A DNA stretch of 64,000 nucleotides from Bhargavaea changchunensis (GTDB taxonomy: Bacteria > Bacillota > Bacilli > Bacillales_A > Planococcaceae), in contig NZ_JBHTCT010000038.1 in the NCBI RefSeq assembly GCF_042665595.1, forward strand, positions 168,431 to 232,430, written 5' to 3'. Positions 25,238 through 34,173 of the stretch are shown here, in pieces. Position 1 is the first letter of the stretch, and every line of letters starts with the position of its first letter. Under the pieces are notes generated by a model that was not told the origin of the DNA, made no database searches, and was given only the letters and a program-made list of their open reading frames with translations. The position numbers were made by a program, and so were the translations under genes.

Positions 25238-26893
25238 TCAGTATGGATCTGCTTCGTGGCCTTTTTCGACGGCTTCGTCGACGGCTTCGTTCTGGGCGTT
25301 GGTGCCGCCTTCACCGTATTTCGACTTGACGCCGGCTTCCTGGCCAGGGAGACGGTTGTCATCGCCTTGTTCTTCGATCTCCTTCATCTTCGCCTCGATG
25401 CCTTCCTTCACGCGTCGGCCGTAGTCTTCGTCAGCCTGTGTGAAGTGATGGACCATCGCTTCCTGGATGCGCTCATCGCAGATCGAGAGCACGTCAGACA
25501 GGTTGGAGATGAGCTCTTCGCGCTCCCACTCTTCGAATGAGCGGTACGTTTCGCCGGCCTGTCCGTAGTTGTTCGGACGGTCAATCTGCTCGCTCATGAC
25601 TTTGCCGCTGTATTCAGGATTATGAGGCGTACGTTCGGATATGTCCGCTTCCTGAAGACCGCCGACCATCGACGGCTCATAGTTGATGTGCGGGTTGCCG
25701 CCTGCTTCTTCCGGTGTGCGGTAGCTCATCGCGCCGCGGTGCTGGTTCGTGCGGACTTTTGCCTTCGGCGCGTTGACCGGAAGCTGGAGATAGTTCGCAC
25801 CGACACGGTAACGCTGCGTATCGGAGTAGGAGAACGTACGTCCCTGGAGCATCTTGTCATCAGAGAAGTCCATGCCGTCTACGAGGACGCCCGTACCGAA
25901 TGCGGCCTGCTCGATCTGGGAATGGAAGTCCGTCGGGTTCTCGTTCAGGACCATCTTGCCGACAGGCAGCCAAGGGAACTTGTCCTCCGGCCAGAGTTTC
26001 GTGTCATCCAGCGGATCGAAGTCGAGTTCCGGATGATAGCCGTCTTCCATGATCTGCACGTAGAGTTCCCATTCAGGGTATTCGCCGCGCTCGATTGCTT
26101 CGTAGAGATCCTGAGTCATGTGGCCGTTGTTTTTGCCCTGGATCTCCATCGCTTCTTTCGTCGTCAGGTTGCGGATGCCCTGTTTCGGCTCCCAGTGGTA
26201 CTTGACGAGCACCGCTTCGCCTTTGTCGTTTACCCACTTGTATGTGTTGACGCCCGATCCCTGCATGTGGCGGTATGTCGCAGGACGGCCCCATGGGGAG
26301 AACAGGAAGGTAATCATATGTGTAGCTTCTGGCGAGCGGGAGACAAAGTCGAACATGCGGCGCGGGTCCGGAACGTTCGACGCAGGGTCTGCCTTGAAAG
26401 CATGGATCATGTCAGGGAATTTCATTGCATCACGGATAAAGAAGATTTTCAGGTTGTTCCCGACAAGGTCCCAGTTTCCGTCTTCGGTGTAGAACTTCAC
26501 CGCGAAGCCGCGGGGGTCACGGTCGGTTTCAGGCGCGTCCTTCGAGCCGGCAACCGTGGAGAAACGGACGAGTACAGGCGTCTTCTTGCCTGCATCCTGG
26601 AACACTTTGGCGCGGGTGTACTTTTCGACCGGCTCATCACCGACCTTGCCGTATGTTTCAAAGTAACCGAATGCGCCCGTACCGCGTGCGTGGACGACGC
26701 GCTCCGGCACCTCTTCCCGGTCGAAATGAGAGATCTTTTCGATGAAGTGATAGTTCTCCATCATCGCAGGGCCGCGATTGCCAAGCGTTTTGATGTTCTG
26801 ATTGTCGATTACGGGATGCCCCTGGCGAGTCGTCAGCGCCTCGCGATCAACTTGCTCGTTTGAACCATTCATCTTTTTGTCTTCCGCCAACAT
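25238..26893 (-). CDS. katA: Catalase, small-subunit type with acidic C-terminal extension
   Basis: Monofunctional haem catalase of 551 residues. Visible motifs: RVVHARGTGAFG with the distal histidine, VRFSTVAGS, the NNLKIFFIRD asparagine region and the haem-ligand segment GRTFSYSDTQRYR. Unlike the 3.7 kb catalase it has no DJ-1 domain; instead residues ~505-551 are a charged, flexible tail (KMKEIEEQGDD...EAVDEAVEKGHEADPY). AAGGAGG precedes ATG 26893. A PerR-like box lies ~100 nt upstream, as for the major vegetative catalase of Bacillus; the gene symbol rests on this similarity. Confidence 0.9.
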   Translation of the reverse strand: MLAEDKKMNGSNEQVDREALTTRQGHPVIDNQNIKTLGNRGPAMMENYHFIEKISHFDREEVPERVVHARGTGAFGYFETYGKVGDEPVEKYTRAKVFQDAGKKTPVLVRFSTVAGSKDAPETDRDPRGFAVKFYTEDGNWDLVGNNLKIFFIRDAMKFPDMIHAFKADPASNVPDPRRMFDFVSRSPEATHMITFLFSPWGRPATYRHMQGSGVNTYKWVNDKGEAVLVKYHWEPKQGIRNLTTKEAMEIQGKNNGHMTQDLYEAIERGEYPEWELYVQIMEDGYHPELDFDPLDDTKLWPEDKFPWLPVGKMVLNENPTDFHSQIEQAAFGTGVLVDGMDFSDDKMLQGRTFSYSDTQRYRVGANYLQLPVNAPKAKVRTNQHRGAMSYRTPEEAGGNPHINYEPSMVGGLQEADISERTPHNPEYSGKVMSEQIDRPNNYGQAGETYRSFEEWEREELISNLSDVLSICDERIQEAMVHHFTQADEDYGRRVKEGIEAKMKEIEEQGDDNRLPGQEAGVKSKYGEGGTNAQNEAVDEAVEKGHEADPY

Positions 26894-26988
26894 GAAAACC
26901 TCCTTGTGATCGTCTATACCCTTATACTACCTGTTTTCAGAATGTTTTTAAAGTAGTAAGGGGGTATTTGTTTAGAATCACTTTCTAA

Positions 26989-27003
26989 ATAGAATTATTC
27001 TAA
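26989..27003. promoter_or_regulatory. PerR-like box upstream of katA
   Basis: ATAGAATTATTCTAA matches the 7-1-7 PerR consensus TTATAATNATTATAA at 11 of 14 defined positions. A related half-repeat TTTAGAATCA-CTTTCTAAA sits next to it (26971-26989). A weak minus-strand promoter TTGAAG-16-TATTTA overlaps it. The remaining DNA to 27196 shows no gene. Confidence 0.65.
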
Positions 27004-27196
27004 ACAACTTCAAACCAAGTATAAATGAACTTCCGGCCAACTTGCAAACGATTTGAGCCGTCAAAAGGTTATTTCCCTCAGCCTACGTGTATTTGAACCT
27101 CAACTCCACCTAATATCTGACTTATCCCCGGCAATTGCGGACGGCGGACCACAATGAGAATAGAAGACTCTAGTTGATAGGATGTTTCCATAGTTG

Positions 27197-28177
27197 TCAG
27201 GCAAGCTTATAATGCCACACTCCGTCCTCCATGGACTTTGAGATTTTGCCCTGTTCCTCAAGGTAGTCCAGGTGTCCGATGATCTCCGACATGACAAGCG
27301 GGAATTGTGTCCTGTACAGATCCTTGTAATACGTTTCGGTCAGCTTTGCAGGGACCGTAATGCCGCTCCCGATCAGGCCCAATAGCTTTTCGCACTTCCG
27401 GTCCATTCTGGAGATCCGATCCCGGACAAGTCCGGCGGTGTTGCGGATCGGTTCGTGATGGCCCGTGTAAAGCACGTCCGCCCCGAGGTTCACCAGTCTT
27501 TCGAGAGACCGGCGCTGCTGGCTGACCGAAGGGAGCCTGCTCCCATTTGCTGCGGGATCGATGATGGCATTGACTGAGGAGCCGTCGATCAGCACATCTC
27601 CCGTAAAAGCAACCCGGCCGGCCGCGTCCAGGAACGTGATGCTGTCCGGGGAATGGCCCGGTGTCTCGATCACCTCGAAGCCGAAAAGCCGGTCCCCTTC
27701 TCCAATTTCGATGATTTCTGTCCGTAATGCATTTTGCGCCGAATTCCGGATAGTCTCTTCCATCTTCGTGAAGCGCTCGGCACCCCTGTCTCCGCCGCCC
27801 ATCTCTATGTAAAGCTGTTTAAAGAAAGCGAGGCGCATCTCCAGAAACTCTCTATCCAGGCGCAGCCTCGGGACTGCATCCCTGTGGGCGTAGACCGGGA
27901 TGTCCCTTTTCTCCAGAATCCTTGGAACGAGCCCCACATGGTCCTCATGATGGTGAGTCAGCAAAATCGCATCCAGGTCGCGGATGTCCGCCCCTGCCTG
28001 CTTCAGTGTGTCTTCAAAACGTTCCATGCAGTCATCCGTGTCCACGCCTGCATCAATCAGGGCGAGTCCTTCAGGCCGCCTGATCAAATAGAAGTTGATC
28101 GTCTTCAGTGTCGGATAGATGCCCGGCTGAATGATCGGATAAATGGTATATGTCTGTTGTCTGATGGCTTCTGCCAT
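27197..28177 (-). CDS. MBL-fold metallo-hydrolase
   Basis: Metallo-beta-lactamase fold hydrolase of 326 residues. The zinc motif THHHEDH (His75, His77, Asp79, His80) is complete, with the later ligand histidines in ETPGHSPDS and YTGHHEPI and the Asp in FTGDVL. The C-terminal ~60 residues form a helical, winged-helix-like tail (GHLDYLEEQGKI). Substrate is not evident; relatives act on thioesters, lactones or nucleic acids. It shares a transcription unit with the unknown gene 23 nt upstream. Confidence 0.85.
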   Translation of the reverse strand: MAEAIRQQTYTIYPIIQPGIYPTLKTINFYLIRRPEGLALIDAGVDTDDCMERFEDTLKQAGADIRDLDAILLTHHHEDHVGLVPRILEKRDIPVYAHRDAVPRLRLDREFLEMRLAFFKQLYIEMGGGDRGAERFTKMEETIRNSAQNALRTEIIEIGEGDRLFGFEVIETPGHSPDSITFLDAAGRVAFTGDVLIDGSSVNAIIDPAANGSRLPSVSQQRRSLERLVNLGADVLYTGHHEPIRNTAGLVRDRISRMDRKCEKLLGLIGSGITVPAKLTETYYKDLYRTQFPLVMSEIIGHLDYLEEQGKISKSMEDGVWHYKLA

Positions 28178-28200
28178 TGCCCCACTTCCTTCCCCTCCAT

Positions 28201-28716
28201 CTAAATCTCTGTCATCCTTCCCGCCGCTTCGATCACCGATTCGGCAAATCCGCCGATGGCTCCCATGTGATCCTCATCGAGACGGGTGTTGAAAACTGCC
28301 TCCACCCGGTTTGTCCATCCCTTTTCCCCCTGGGGATAGTCAAAGCTCAGTGTCTGTGTGAGCCGGATGTCCCGCTCCCACAAATCGGTCAGGATAACAC
28401 CAATCTTTTCGCATTGTTCCGCGGGATCAGTGACCGGCTTTTCAAACCGGACACGGAGCGTCACTCCGGGCTCCGTCTCCGGGATCTCAAGAATCTCACC
28501 TGCAAGATCACTGGCTGATGCCGACAATTCCACTTCCACCGGAATGTCCGGCAGATCGGTCCGGACGAATCGGATGATGAGTGTCCGTGACAGGTCTGCA
28601 ACGTCCATTAAATCGGACCGCCCCGTGACCAGAATCCTGCCCTCGAGATTGTCGAGATTATATAAGTGATTTTCAAAAGCGACCTTGAGGTTTTCAAAAA
28701 TCGTCGGATCCGACAT
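28201..28716 (-). CDS. Conserved protein of unknown function, operon with MBL hydrolase
   Basis: A 171-residue soluble protein starting at ATG 28716 (MSDPTIFENLKVAFENHLYNLDNLEGRI); AAGGAGG with an 8-nt gap fixes this start over an upstream ATG. It alternates beta strands and helices (ILVTGRSDLMDVADLSRTLIIRFVR, WTNRVEAVFNTRLDEDHMG). No known motif, signal or TM helix. Translation is likely coupled to the MBL gene 23 nt downstream. I do not recognise the family. Confidence 0.7.
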   Translation of the reverse strand: MSDPTIFENLKVAFENHLYNLDNLEGRILVTGRSDLMDVADLSRTLIIRFVRTDLPDIPVEVELSASASDLAGEILEIPETEPGVTLRVRFEKPVTDPAEQCEKIGVILTDLWERDIRLTQTLSFDYPQGEKGWTNRVEAVFNTRLDEDHMGAIGGFAESVIEAAGRMTEI

Positions 28717-28805
28717 TCCGGCCGCCTCCTTACATGTTGTCCCACCTTCCATCTTACGGAAAGGCATTGAACAGTTCAATAATTCAGAACCCTTTTGTCT
28801 GCCTT

Positions 28806-29507
28806 TTATACCGGCCGGATCGTGATTTCGTTCACATTGACATGAGCCGGCTGAATAAGCGCGTAGACGATGGCATCCGCAATGTTTTCCGGATCGAGGA
28901 TCTTCCGGTCGACGCTCCTGGAACCCATCAGCGGGGTATCGACCATGCCTGGTGAGATATTGGTCACCCGGACGCCGGTGCGGGCCAGATCCTTCTCGAG
29001 TCCCATCGAAATCGCGCGGACCGCAAATTTCGTCGCGCTGTAGACCGTGCTCGTCTTCGTCACCTCATGGCCCGAGACGGAGTCGATGTTCAGGATATGG
29101 CCGGACCCGCGCCCAATCATCCCTGGCAGGACCGCATCCGTTCCGTACAGCACGCCCTTGATATTGACGTCAATCATGCTGTCCCACTCGTCCGTCTTTC
29201 CCGAGCGCACAGTCCCGGCAAGCATCTGTCCGGCATTGTTGACGAGAACATCGACGGAACCATATGCCTCTGCAGCCTTTTGGATGAGTTCCCTTACACT
29301 CGCTTTGTCGGCCATGTCGGTCGGCACTGCGATCGCCTCGCCGCTGCCGCCGCTGTTGATCTCCTCTTCCACGTCCGTCAGCTTTTCGGTGCTCCTCGCC
29401 GCCAGGACGACATTCATCCCCTCTTTGGCTAGCCGCCGGGCAATCGCCTTTCCGATTCCGCTGCTTGCGCCCGTCACCACTGCTGTCTTGCCTTTCAAGT
29501 TATCCAT
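28806..29507 (-). CDS. Short-chain dehydrogenase/reductase
   Basis: Classical SDR of 233 residues: dinucleotide motif TGASSGIG at residues ~13-20, NNAG, and the catalytic Ser-Tyr-Lys in SVSG...YSATK. The arginine in LAARS after strand 2 favours NADPH. AGGAGGGG lies before ATG 29507. It stands alone; its upstream region is occupied by the first 21-bp repeat array. Substrate unknown. Confidence 0.88.
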   Translation of the reverse strand: MDNLKGKTAVVTGASSGIGKAIARRLAKEGMNVVLAARSTEKLTDVEEEINSGGSGEAIAVPTDMADKASVRELIQKAAEAYGSVDVLVNNAGQMLAGTVRSGKTDEWDSMIDVNIKGVLYGTDAVLPGMIGRGSGHILNIDSVSGHEVTKTSTVYSATKFAVRAISMGLEKDLARTGVRVTNISPGMVDTPLMGSRSVDRKILDPENIADAIVYALIQPAHVNVNEITIRPV

Positions 29508-29581
29508 TCTGTCCCCTCCTATCCACCCATTCTATACCCGCGGACGCTGTGCTTAGACAGCTTGCCCGTATGTAGGGACGG

Positions 29582-29725
29582 TTTCGTCATTCATGAGTTT
29601 GATTTCGTCATTCCTCCTTCGGGTCTCAGCATTCATAGCGAAAATCTCGTCATTCAACCGGACTGGTCGCCTTAATAATGAGATTGATCTGCGGAATGAC
29701 GGAATTAAGAGGGCGAATGACGAAA
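29582..29725. repeat. 21-bp periodic array A
   Basis: Four direct units start at 29582, 29603, 29624 and 29645, each an 11-bp block close to TTTCGTCATTC followed by 10 unrelated bases. Two inverted units (GAATGACGGAA at 29694, GAATGACGAAA at 29715) are again 21 bp apart; a degenerate third may start at 29673. It lies between the DUF2339 terminator and the SDR gene. Confidence 0.8.
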
Positions 29726-29742
29726 TTGCCCCGCTAAGTGAA

Positions 29743-29776
29743 ATAAAAAAAGCTTCCGGAGGTGTGATCCGGAAGC
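29743..29776 (-). terminator. Terminator of the DUF2339 gene
   Basis: Perfect stem GCTTCCGGA/TCCGGAAGC followed on the minus strand by TTTTTTT. Confidence 0.92.
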
Positions 29777-29788
29777 AGATGATTTTTC

Positions 29789-32254
29789 TTATTCTCCATC
29801 GTCTTTCTGCAATGTTCTCGAGTAGATGAGGCCGGCTGCGCCGACGGCTGTGAAGAGAACTGCCCGGATGACGACCGAGACAGAAGCCAGGTCGACAATG
29901 AACAGTTTCAGGAAGCTGAAGCCAAGCAGTGCGAACCCTGCGATCCGCACCGCTTTCCAGTCCATCTTCCGGCCCGCAGTGATTGACACAAATGCAAACA
30001 GGAAGAGGAGGAATGTGTGGACGAAAAGTACCGTCTCGTCCTGCCAGCCAAATTCCCTGACCCCTGAGAAAAGCCACTTGTTCATCAGGAAGAAATAGAA
30101 GAGCTGAAGCAGGAACGCAACTGCGGGAACTTCCAGCTTTCCCTTCGCGCCAATGTGTCCGTGAATTGCTTGAACGAACAGATAGGTCACCCCGATCGCA
30201 AACAGCAGGCTGACTGCGAGGCTGAGCCAGTAGCCTCCGCCCTGCCAGCCGGTCATCGGCATGAACAGGAGCAAGACCCCGAGGGTGATGAACTCCATCG
30301 CCCCGGCCTCGGCCACGTACCGGCCGTGCGCCGACCGGTGAAGAAAGTAGCTGCCGAATGCCAGCAACCCGACGATGCCGATCCTCACGTGCCACTCCGT
30401 TCCGAATGCAACGTCAGCATTCCGGAGGACAACTCCGGACAGGCGGAACAAGTAGATCAGGACAACAATTTGCCCGGCGATCAGCGAGGCGTCGATCTGT
30501 GATGTTTTGATCCATGCAGGCCGGTGCTGGTAGAACGCCGCGTAAACGAGCGCCAGTGTGCCGATGAACATGAGCCATACCGCATGTTCAGTGGAGAATA
30601 TCTCACGGAACCAGCCGAACGACAGCGCAGACAGCGCTCCGAGCGCATATAGGGCGCCGGATACGGCAAGCGTCCGCACGGCGCCGGAGCGGAGCCCAGC
30701 CCAGATTCCGGCAGAACCGATCACGAACAGCAGCATTAGCTTCACAGCCGGTTCTTCCATCCGGAAACTGAGGATAAAGACCGCGGAAGCCGCCACCGCC
30801 ATAGTCGACAGGATATCCTGCAGAGAAGAGTCCTTTAACATGAAAGCATAGACAGCCAGTGCCGCATAAAGCACCGCAAGCACGCCGTACACCACTTGCA
30901 GGATCGGTTCGTCAAACAGCATGATCCACATGATGCCGAATGCAAAGTTCACATACAACAGCACTTCCGTGAAGATGAACCTCGGGATGCTTCCCTTCAG
31001 ATAAAAGAACAAAAGCGCCAGGTGCTGGATAAGCGCTGCGGCAGCAACAATGTTCTCATGCCCGCCGCGCGCACCGTCCAACAGAAGATACATATAAAGC
31101 GTCACATTAAACAAAAGGAACAGGGCATAGAACGTCACCCGGTGACGGCTTCTGATTGACACGTAAAACAGCGACAAAAACAGGATCAGGACATAGCCGC
31201 AGAACATGACCGCGGACGCCCCCTCCCCCTCCAGGAGGAACGGCAGGAGGAAACCTGCAATCGCCGTGAACACCGTCAGGGTCTCCGAGTTTGTCCGGAT
31301 CGACGCATAGATTCCTGCCGCAATATAGGCGATGCCGATGAGGAATGCCGGAATCAGGGGCAGGAACCCGTAAAGCTGATTTGCCGCGAACGTCGTCAGT
31401 ATTCCCAGTACAATGGTTCCGCCCCATAGTGTCAGGCCGAATCCGCGCCGTGCATCCCGGACGGAGCGGTAGCCCAGATAGCCGAGCAGGATGGACGCTA
31501 GATAGCCAAGCACAACGCGGACTCCCTCGGTGATCCATCCCATGTCGAAGCTGACTTTGAGCCCCCATAGCACCCCAAGCAGAAGGATGACCATGAACAC
31601 CCTCGGCAGCCAGACGGCAAACTGCCGCTCGAAGTCAAACGGTTTCTGTTCCTGGAACACCGGCTTCGGAGGGGGCGGCGGAGAAGGTCTGGCTTCTTCC
31701 CGCTCCTGAATGTCTTCCCCCGGCTGCCGAAGCCAGCCGTAGGATCCGCGCGGCATGGTGTCTTGCGGTTCTTGCGGTTCTCGCGGTTCTTTAGGTGTTT
31801 CCGGTTGTTCGGGTGGTACGGACGGCCCCGGTTCTTCTTGCGCCGTATTCTCCGTTTCCGCTTCAGGGTCCTTGGCACCGCCTAGCCCGATGCTTGCCAT
31901 CATCTCCGACAGGCTTGGTGTGCGGGCGGGTACGGGATTCTTCTCCGGCTCATCTGCCGGTGATTCCACGACGGCCGGTTCCTCTTCGGGTGTTTCAGAA
32001 TCCTTATCAGCTTCAATGACCGGAACAGGCTCCGTCTCGTCAATTCCCGGTTCCAAATTATTCAGCGGTACATCTTCCTCAGCCGGAGCAGGCTGTTCCT
32101 CCGGCAAAGCATCGGCATCCTCCATTTCATATGGCCCCGGCTTTTCTGTCCGATTCTCTCCGGTTTTTAATGACTTCAGCTCCTGCCGCATCGCCCGCAT
32201 CTCTTCTTCCATTCCGGCGAGGCGCTTCAGCAGTTCCTTCATCTCATCATTCAC
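29789..32254 (-). CDS. DUF2339 multi-spanning membrane protein
   Basis: An 821-residue protein. Residues 1-30 form a short coiled coil (NDEMKELLKRLAGMEEEMRAMRQEL), residues ~35-200 are a proline/glutamate-rich linker, and the rest holds roughly twenty closely packed transmembrane helices of the DUF2339 family (first at ~212-230). Start is GTG 32254 with AAGGGGG 7 nt upstream. Function is unknown in the family; its size and lack of charged loops suggest a scaffold or transporter-like membrane protein. The gene is bracketed by two 21-bp repeat arrays. Confidence 0.87.
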   Translation of the reverse strand: MNDEMKELLKRLAGMEEEMRAMRQELKSLKTGENRTEKPGPYEMEDADALPEEQPAPAEEDVPLNNLEPGIDETEPVPVIEADKDSETPEEEPAVVESPADEPEKNPVPARTPSLSEMMASIGLGGAKDPEAETENTAQEEPGPSVPPEQPETPKEPREPQEPQDTMPRGSYGWLRQPGEDIQEREEARPSPPPPPKPVFQEQKPFDFERQFAVWLPRVFMVILLLGVLWGLKVSFDMGWITEGVRVVLGYLASILLGYLGYRSVRDARRGFGLTLWGGTIVLGILTTFAANQLYGFLPLIPAFLIGIAYIAAGIYASIRTNSETLTVFTAIAGFLLPFLLEGEGASAVMFCGYVLILFLSLFYVSIRSRHRVTFYALFLLFNVTLYMYLLLDGARGGHENIVAAAALIQHLALLFFYLKGSIPRFIFTEVLLYVNFAFGIMWIMLFDEPILQVVYGVLAVLYAALAVYAFMLKDSSLQDILSTMAVAASAVFILSFRMEEPAVKLMLLFVIGSAGIWAGLRSGAVRTLAVSGALYALGALSALSFGWFREIFSTEHAVWLMFIGTLALVYAAFYQHRPAWIKTSQIDASLIAGQIVVLIYLFRLSGVVLRNADVAFGTEWHVRIGIVGLLAFGSYFLHRSAHGRYVAEAGAMEFITLGVLLLFMPMTGWQGGGYWLSLAVSLLFAIGVTYLFVQAIHGHIGAKGKLEVPAVAFLLQLFYFFLMNKWLFSGVREFGWQDETVLFVHTFLLFLFAFVSITAGRKMDWKAVRIAGFALLGFSFLKLFIVDLASVSVVIRAVLFTAVGAAGLIYSRTLQKDDGE

Positions 32255-32407
32255 GGGGGCACCCCCTTTTCTTCTGTTGTGTTCTATCTAATACGCTTTT
32301 GCCGGGAAATGGTTTCAAACCGGCCTTCTTTTTCCACTGTATCGGAATTCCGTCTGTTCCGGAAGAGGGGTGTCGAAAAATGGCACAGTATTTTGCATGG
32401 AGGCAGT

Positions 32408-32544
32408 GAGTGTCCAGGTACCGGGCTTGAGAGTACAGGCAAAGACAACGAGTGTACAAGTAGCGATTCTGAGAGTACAGGCAGAGTCAACGAGTGTCCA
32501 GGCAACGCACCTGAGAGTCCAGGCAGAGTCAACGAGTGTACAAG
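32408..32544. repeat. 21-bp periodic array B
   Basis: Seven direct units begin at 32408, 32429, 32450, 32471, 32492, 32513 and 32534. Each has an 11-bp block GAGWGTMCARG and 10 further bases. Odd units read GAGTGT and even units GAGAGT, and the even-unit tails are alike (CAAAGACAAC, CAGAGTCAAC, CAGAGTCAAC), giving a 42-bp superperiod. It lies just behind the ahpF terminator and upstream of DUF2339. The remaining DNA (32255-32407) shows no gene. Confidence 0.85.
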
Positions 32545-32567
32545 AGCATTTGTATTTGCTTCCCCAA

Positions 32568-32600
32568 CAAAAAAAGAGCAGGTTCACAAGGAACCTGCTC
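32568..32600 (-). terminator. Terminator of ahpCF
   Basis: GAGCAGGTTC and GAACCTGCTC form a perfect 10-bp stem followed by TTTTTTT on the minus strand. Confidence 0.93.
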
Positions 32601-32611
32601 CCCATTCATTA

Positions 32612-34162
32612 TTATGCTTTGACCGTCTCGACCTGGCTACGGACGATGTAATCGAACGCACTCAAGGATGCGGTTGCGCCCGCGCCCATCGAGATGATGA
32701 TTTGCTTGAACGCGCTGTCCGAGCAGTCTCCCGCCGCGAACACGCCCGGCACATTCGTTGCGCCGCGCTTGTCGACCATGATCTCGCCGGCCCTGTTGCG
32801 CTCAACTGAGTCGCCGAGCCAGTCCGTGTTCGGCACAAGGCCGATCTGGACAAAGACGCCCGACAGTTCGACATGCTTTTCTTCGCCGGTTTCCCGGTCG
32901 ATATAGGAAATTCCGTTCACCTTATCGGTACCGGTGATTTCCGTCGTCTGGGCGTTTTTCACGACCGTCACGTTCGGCAGGCTGTACAGGCGGTCCTGGA
33001 GGACGGAATCCGCCCTCAGCTCAGAACCGAACTCGAGGACCGTCACATGGTTTGTGATGCCGGCGAGGTCGATCGCCGCCTCGATTCCGGAGTTGCCGCC
33101 GCCGACGACCGCGACGTCTTTGCCTTCAAACAGCGGGCCGTCACAGTGCGGGCAGTAGGCCACGCCTTTGTTCCGGAATTCCGCTTCGCCCGGCACGCCG
33201 ATGTTGCGCCAGCGTGCGCCTGTCGCGAGGATCACGGTCTTGCTCTTGAGGACCGCTCCGTTTTCCAGCTCGATCTCGACGAGGTCTTTTTTCTCGAGGC
33301 GCTTCGCTCGCTGAAGATTCATCACGTCGACATTGTACTCCTTGACATGCTCTTCAAGGCTTGCTGCGAGCTTCGGCCCTTCGGTGTGCTTCACACTGAT
33401 GAAGTTCTCGATTGCTGCCGTATCCAGGATCTGTCCGCCGAAACGCTCGGCGACGACACCCGTACGGATGCCCTTGCGCGCCGCGTAGATTGCTGCGCTC
33501 GCGCCTGCAGGGCCCCCGCCGACGACGAGGACGTCAAACGGTTCTTTGTCTTCGAATTCGGAAGCGTCTGCAGTGCTTCCGAGTTCCGCGAGGATTTCCT
33601 CGATTGTCTTGCGTCCGTTTGTGAACGGCTCGCCGTTCAGGTAAACGGTAGGTACAGCCATGATGTTCTTGCTTTCGACTTCTTCCTTGAACACCGCTCC
33701 GTCGACCATCGTATGCGTGATGTTCGGGTTCAGGACACTCATCGTGTTGAGCGCCTGGACCACTTCAGGACAGTTCTGGCAAGTCAGGCTGATATAGGAA
33801 ACGAAATGAAGCTCATCCTTGATGTTCTTCACTTGCTTGACCACTTTTTCATCCACTTTTGGCGCCCGGCCGCTTACCTGAAGAAGCGCAAGGACAAGTG
33901 AAGTGAATTCATGGCCGAGCGGCGTGCCGGAAAAGACGATGCCGGATTCTTCGCCCGGACGGTTCACGCTGAAGCTTGGTGTCCGTTCCAGCTCAGCCTG
34001 TTCCACTTTGATGCGGGACGACATGGCTGTCAGCTCATCGGTCAGAGCCGTCATTTCCTGGGATGCTTTATCGGTTCCCGCGCTGACTTTAAGGACGACA
34101 TCGCCTTCCATCAGTTCGAGATACTGTGCAAGCTGCTGCTTGATCTGTGCATCAAGTGCCAT
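32612..34162 (-). CDS. ahpF: Alkyl hydroperoxide reductase subunit F
   Basis: NADH-dependent flavoprotein disulfide reductase that recharges AhpC. Residues ~1-195 are the twin-thioredoxin N-terminal domain; residues ~207-516 form the thioredoxin-reductase-like part with FAD motif VVGGGPAGASAA, redox centre CPHC and NAD motif VVGGGNSGIEAA. The N-terminal redox centre reads CQNC where many AhpF proteins have CHNC. Full length (516 aa). It follows ahpC by 11 nt and the pair ends at a strong terminator. Confidence 0.96.
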   Translation of the reverse strand: MALDAQIKQQLAQYLELMEGDVVLKVSAGTDKASQEMTALTDELTAMSSRIKVEQAELERTPSFSVNRPGEESGIVFSGTPLGHEFTSLVLALLQVSGRAPKVDEKVVKQVKNIKDELHFVSYISLTCQNCPEVVQALNTMSVLNPNITHTMVDGAVFKEEVESKNIMAVPTVYLNGEPFTNGRKTIEEILAELGSTADASEFEDKEPFDVLVVGGGPAGASAAIYAARKGIRTGVVAERFGGQILDTAAIENFISVKHTEGPKLAASLEEHVKEYNVDVMNLQRAKRLEKKDLVEIELENGAVLKSKTVILATGARWRNIGVPGEAEFRNKGVAYCPHCDGPLFEGKDVAVVGGGNSGIEAAIDLAGITNHVTVLEFGSELRADSVLQDRLYSLPNVTVVKNAQTTEITGTDKVNGISYIDRETGEEKHVELSGVFVQIGLVPNTDWLGDSVERNRAGEIMVDKRGATNVPGVFAAGDCSDSAFKQIIISMGAGATASLSAFDYIVRSQVETVKA

Positions 34163-34173
34163 GTGATCGCTCC

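Noticed and set aside
25622..26863. Plus-strand 413-codon frame antisense to katA
   Set aside because: Shadow of the catalase gene without a ribosome site or homology that I can see.
29553..30395. Minus-strand frame of 280 codons across array A and the end of DUF2339
   Set aside because: It overlaps DUF2339 in another frame and includes the terminator; the heptad peptide pattern at its end only reflects the 21-bp repeat.
32279..32809. Plus-strand frames across array B
   Set aside because: They run over the ahpF terminator and into antisense ahpF; heptad periodicity is a by-product.
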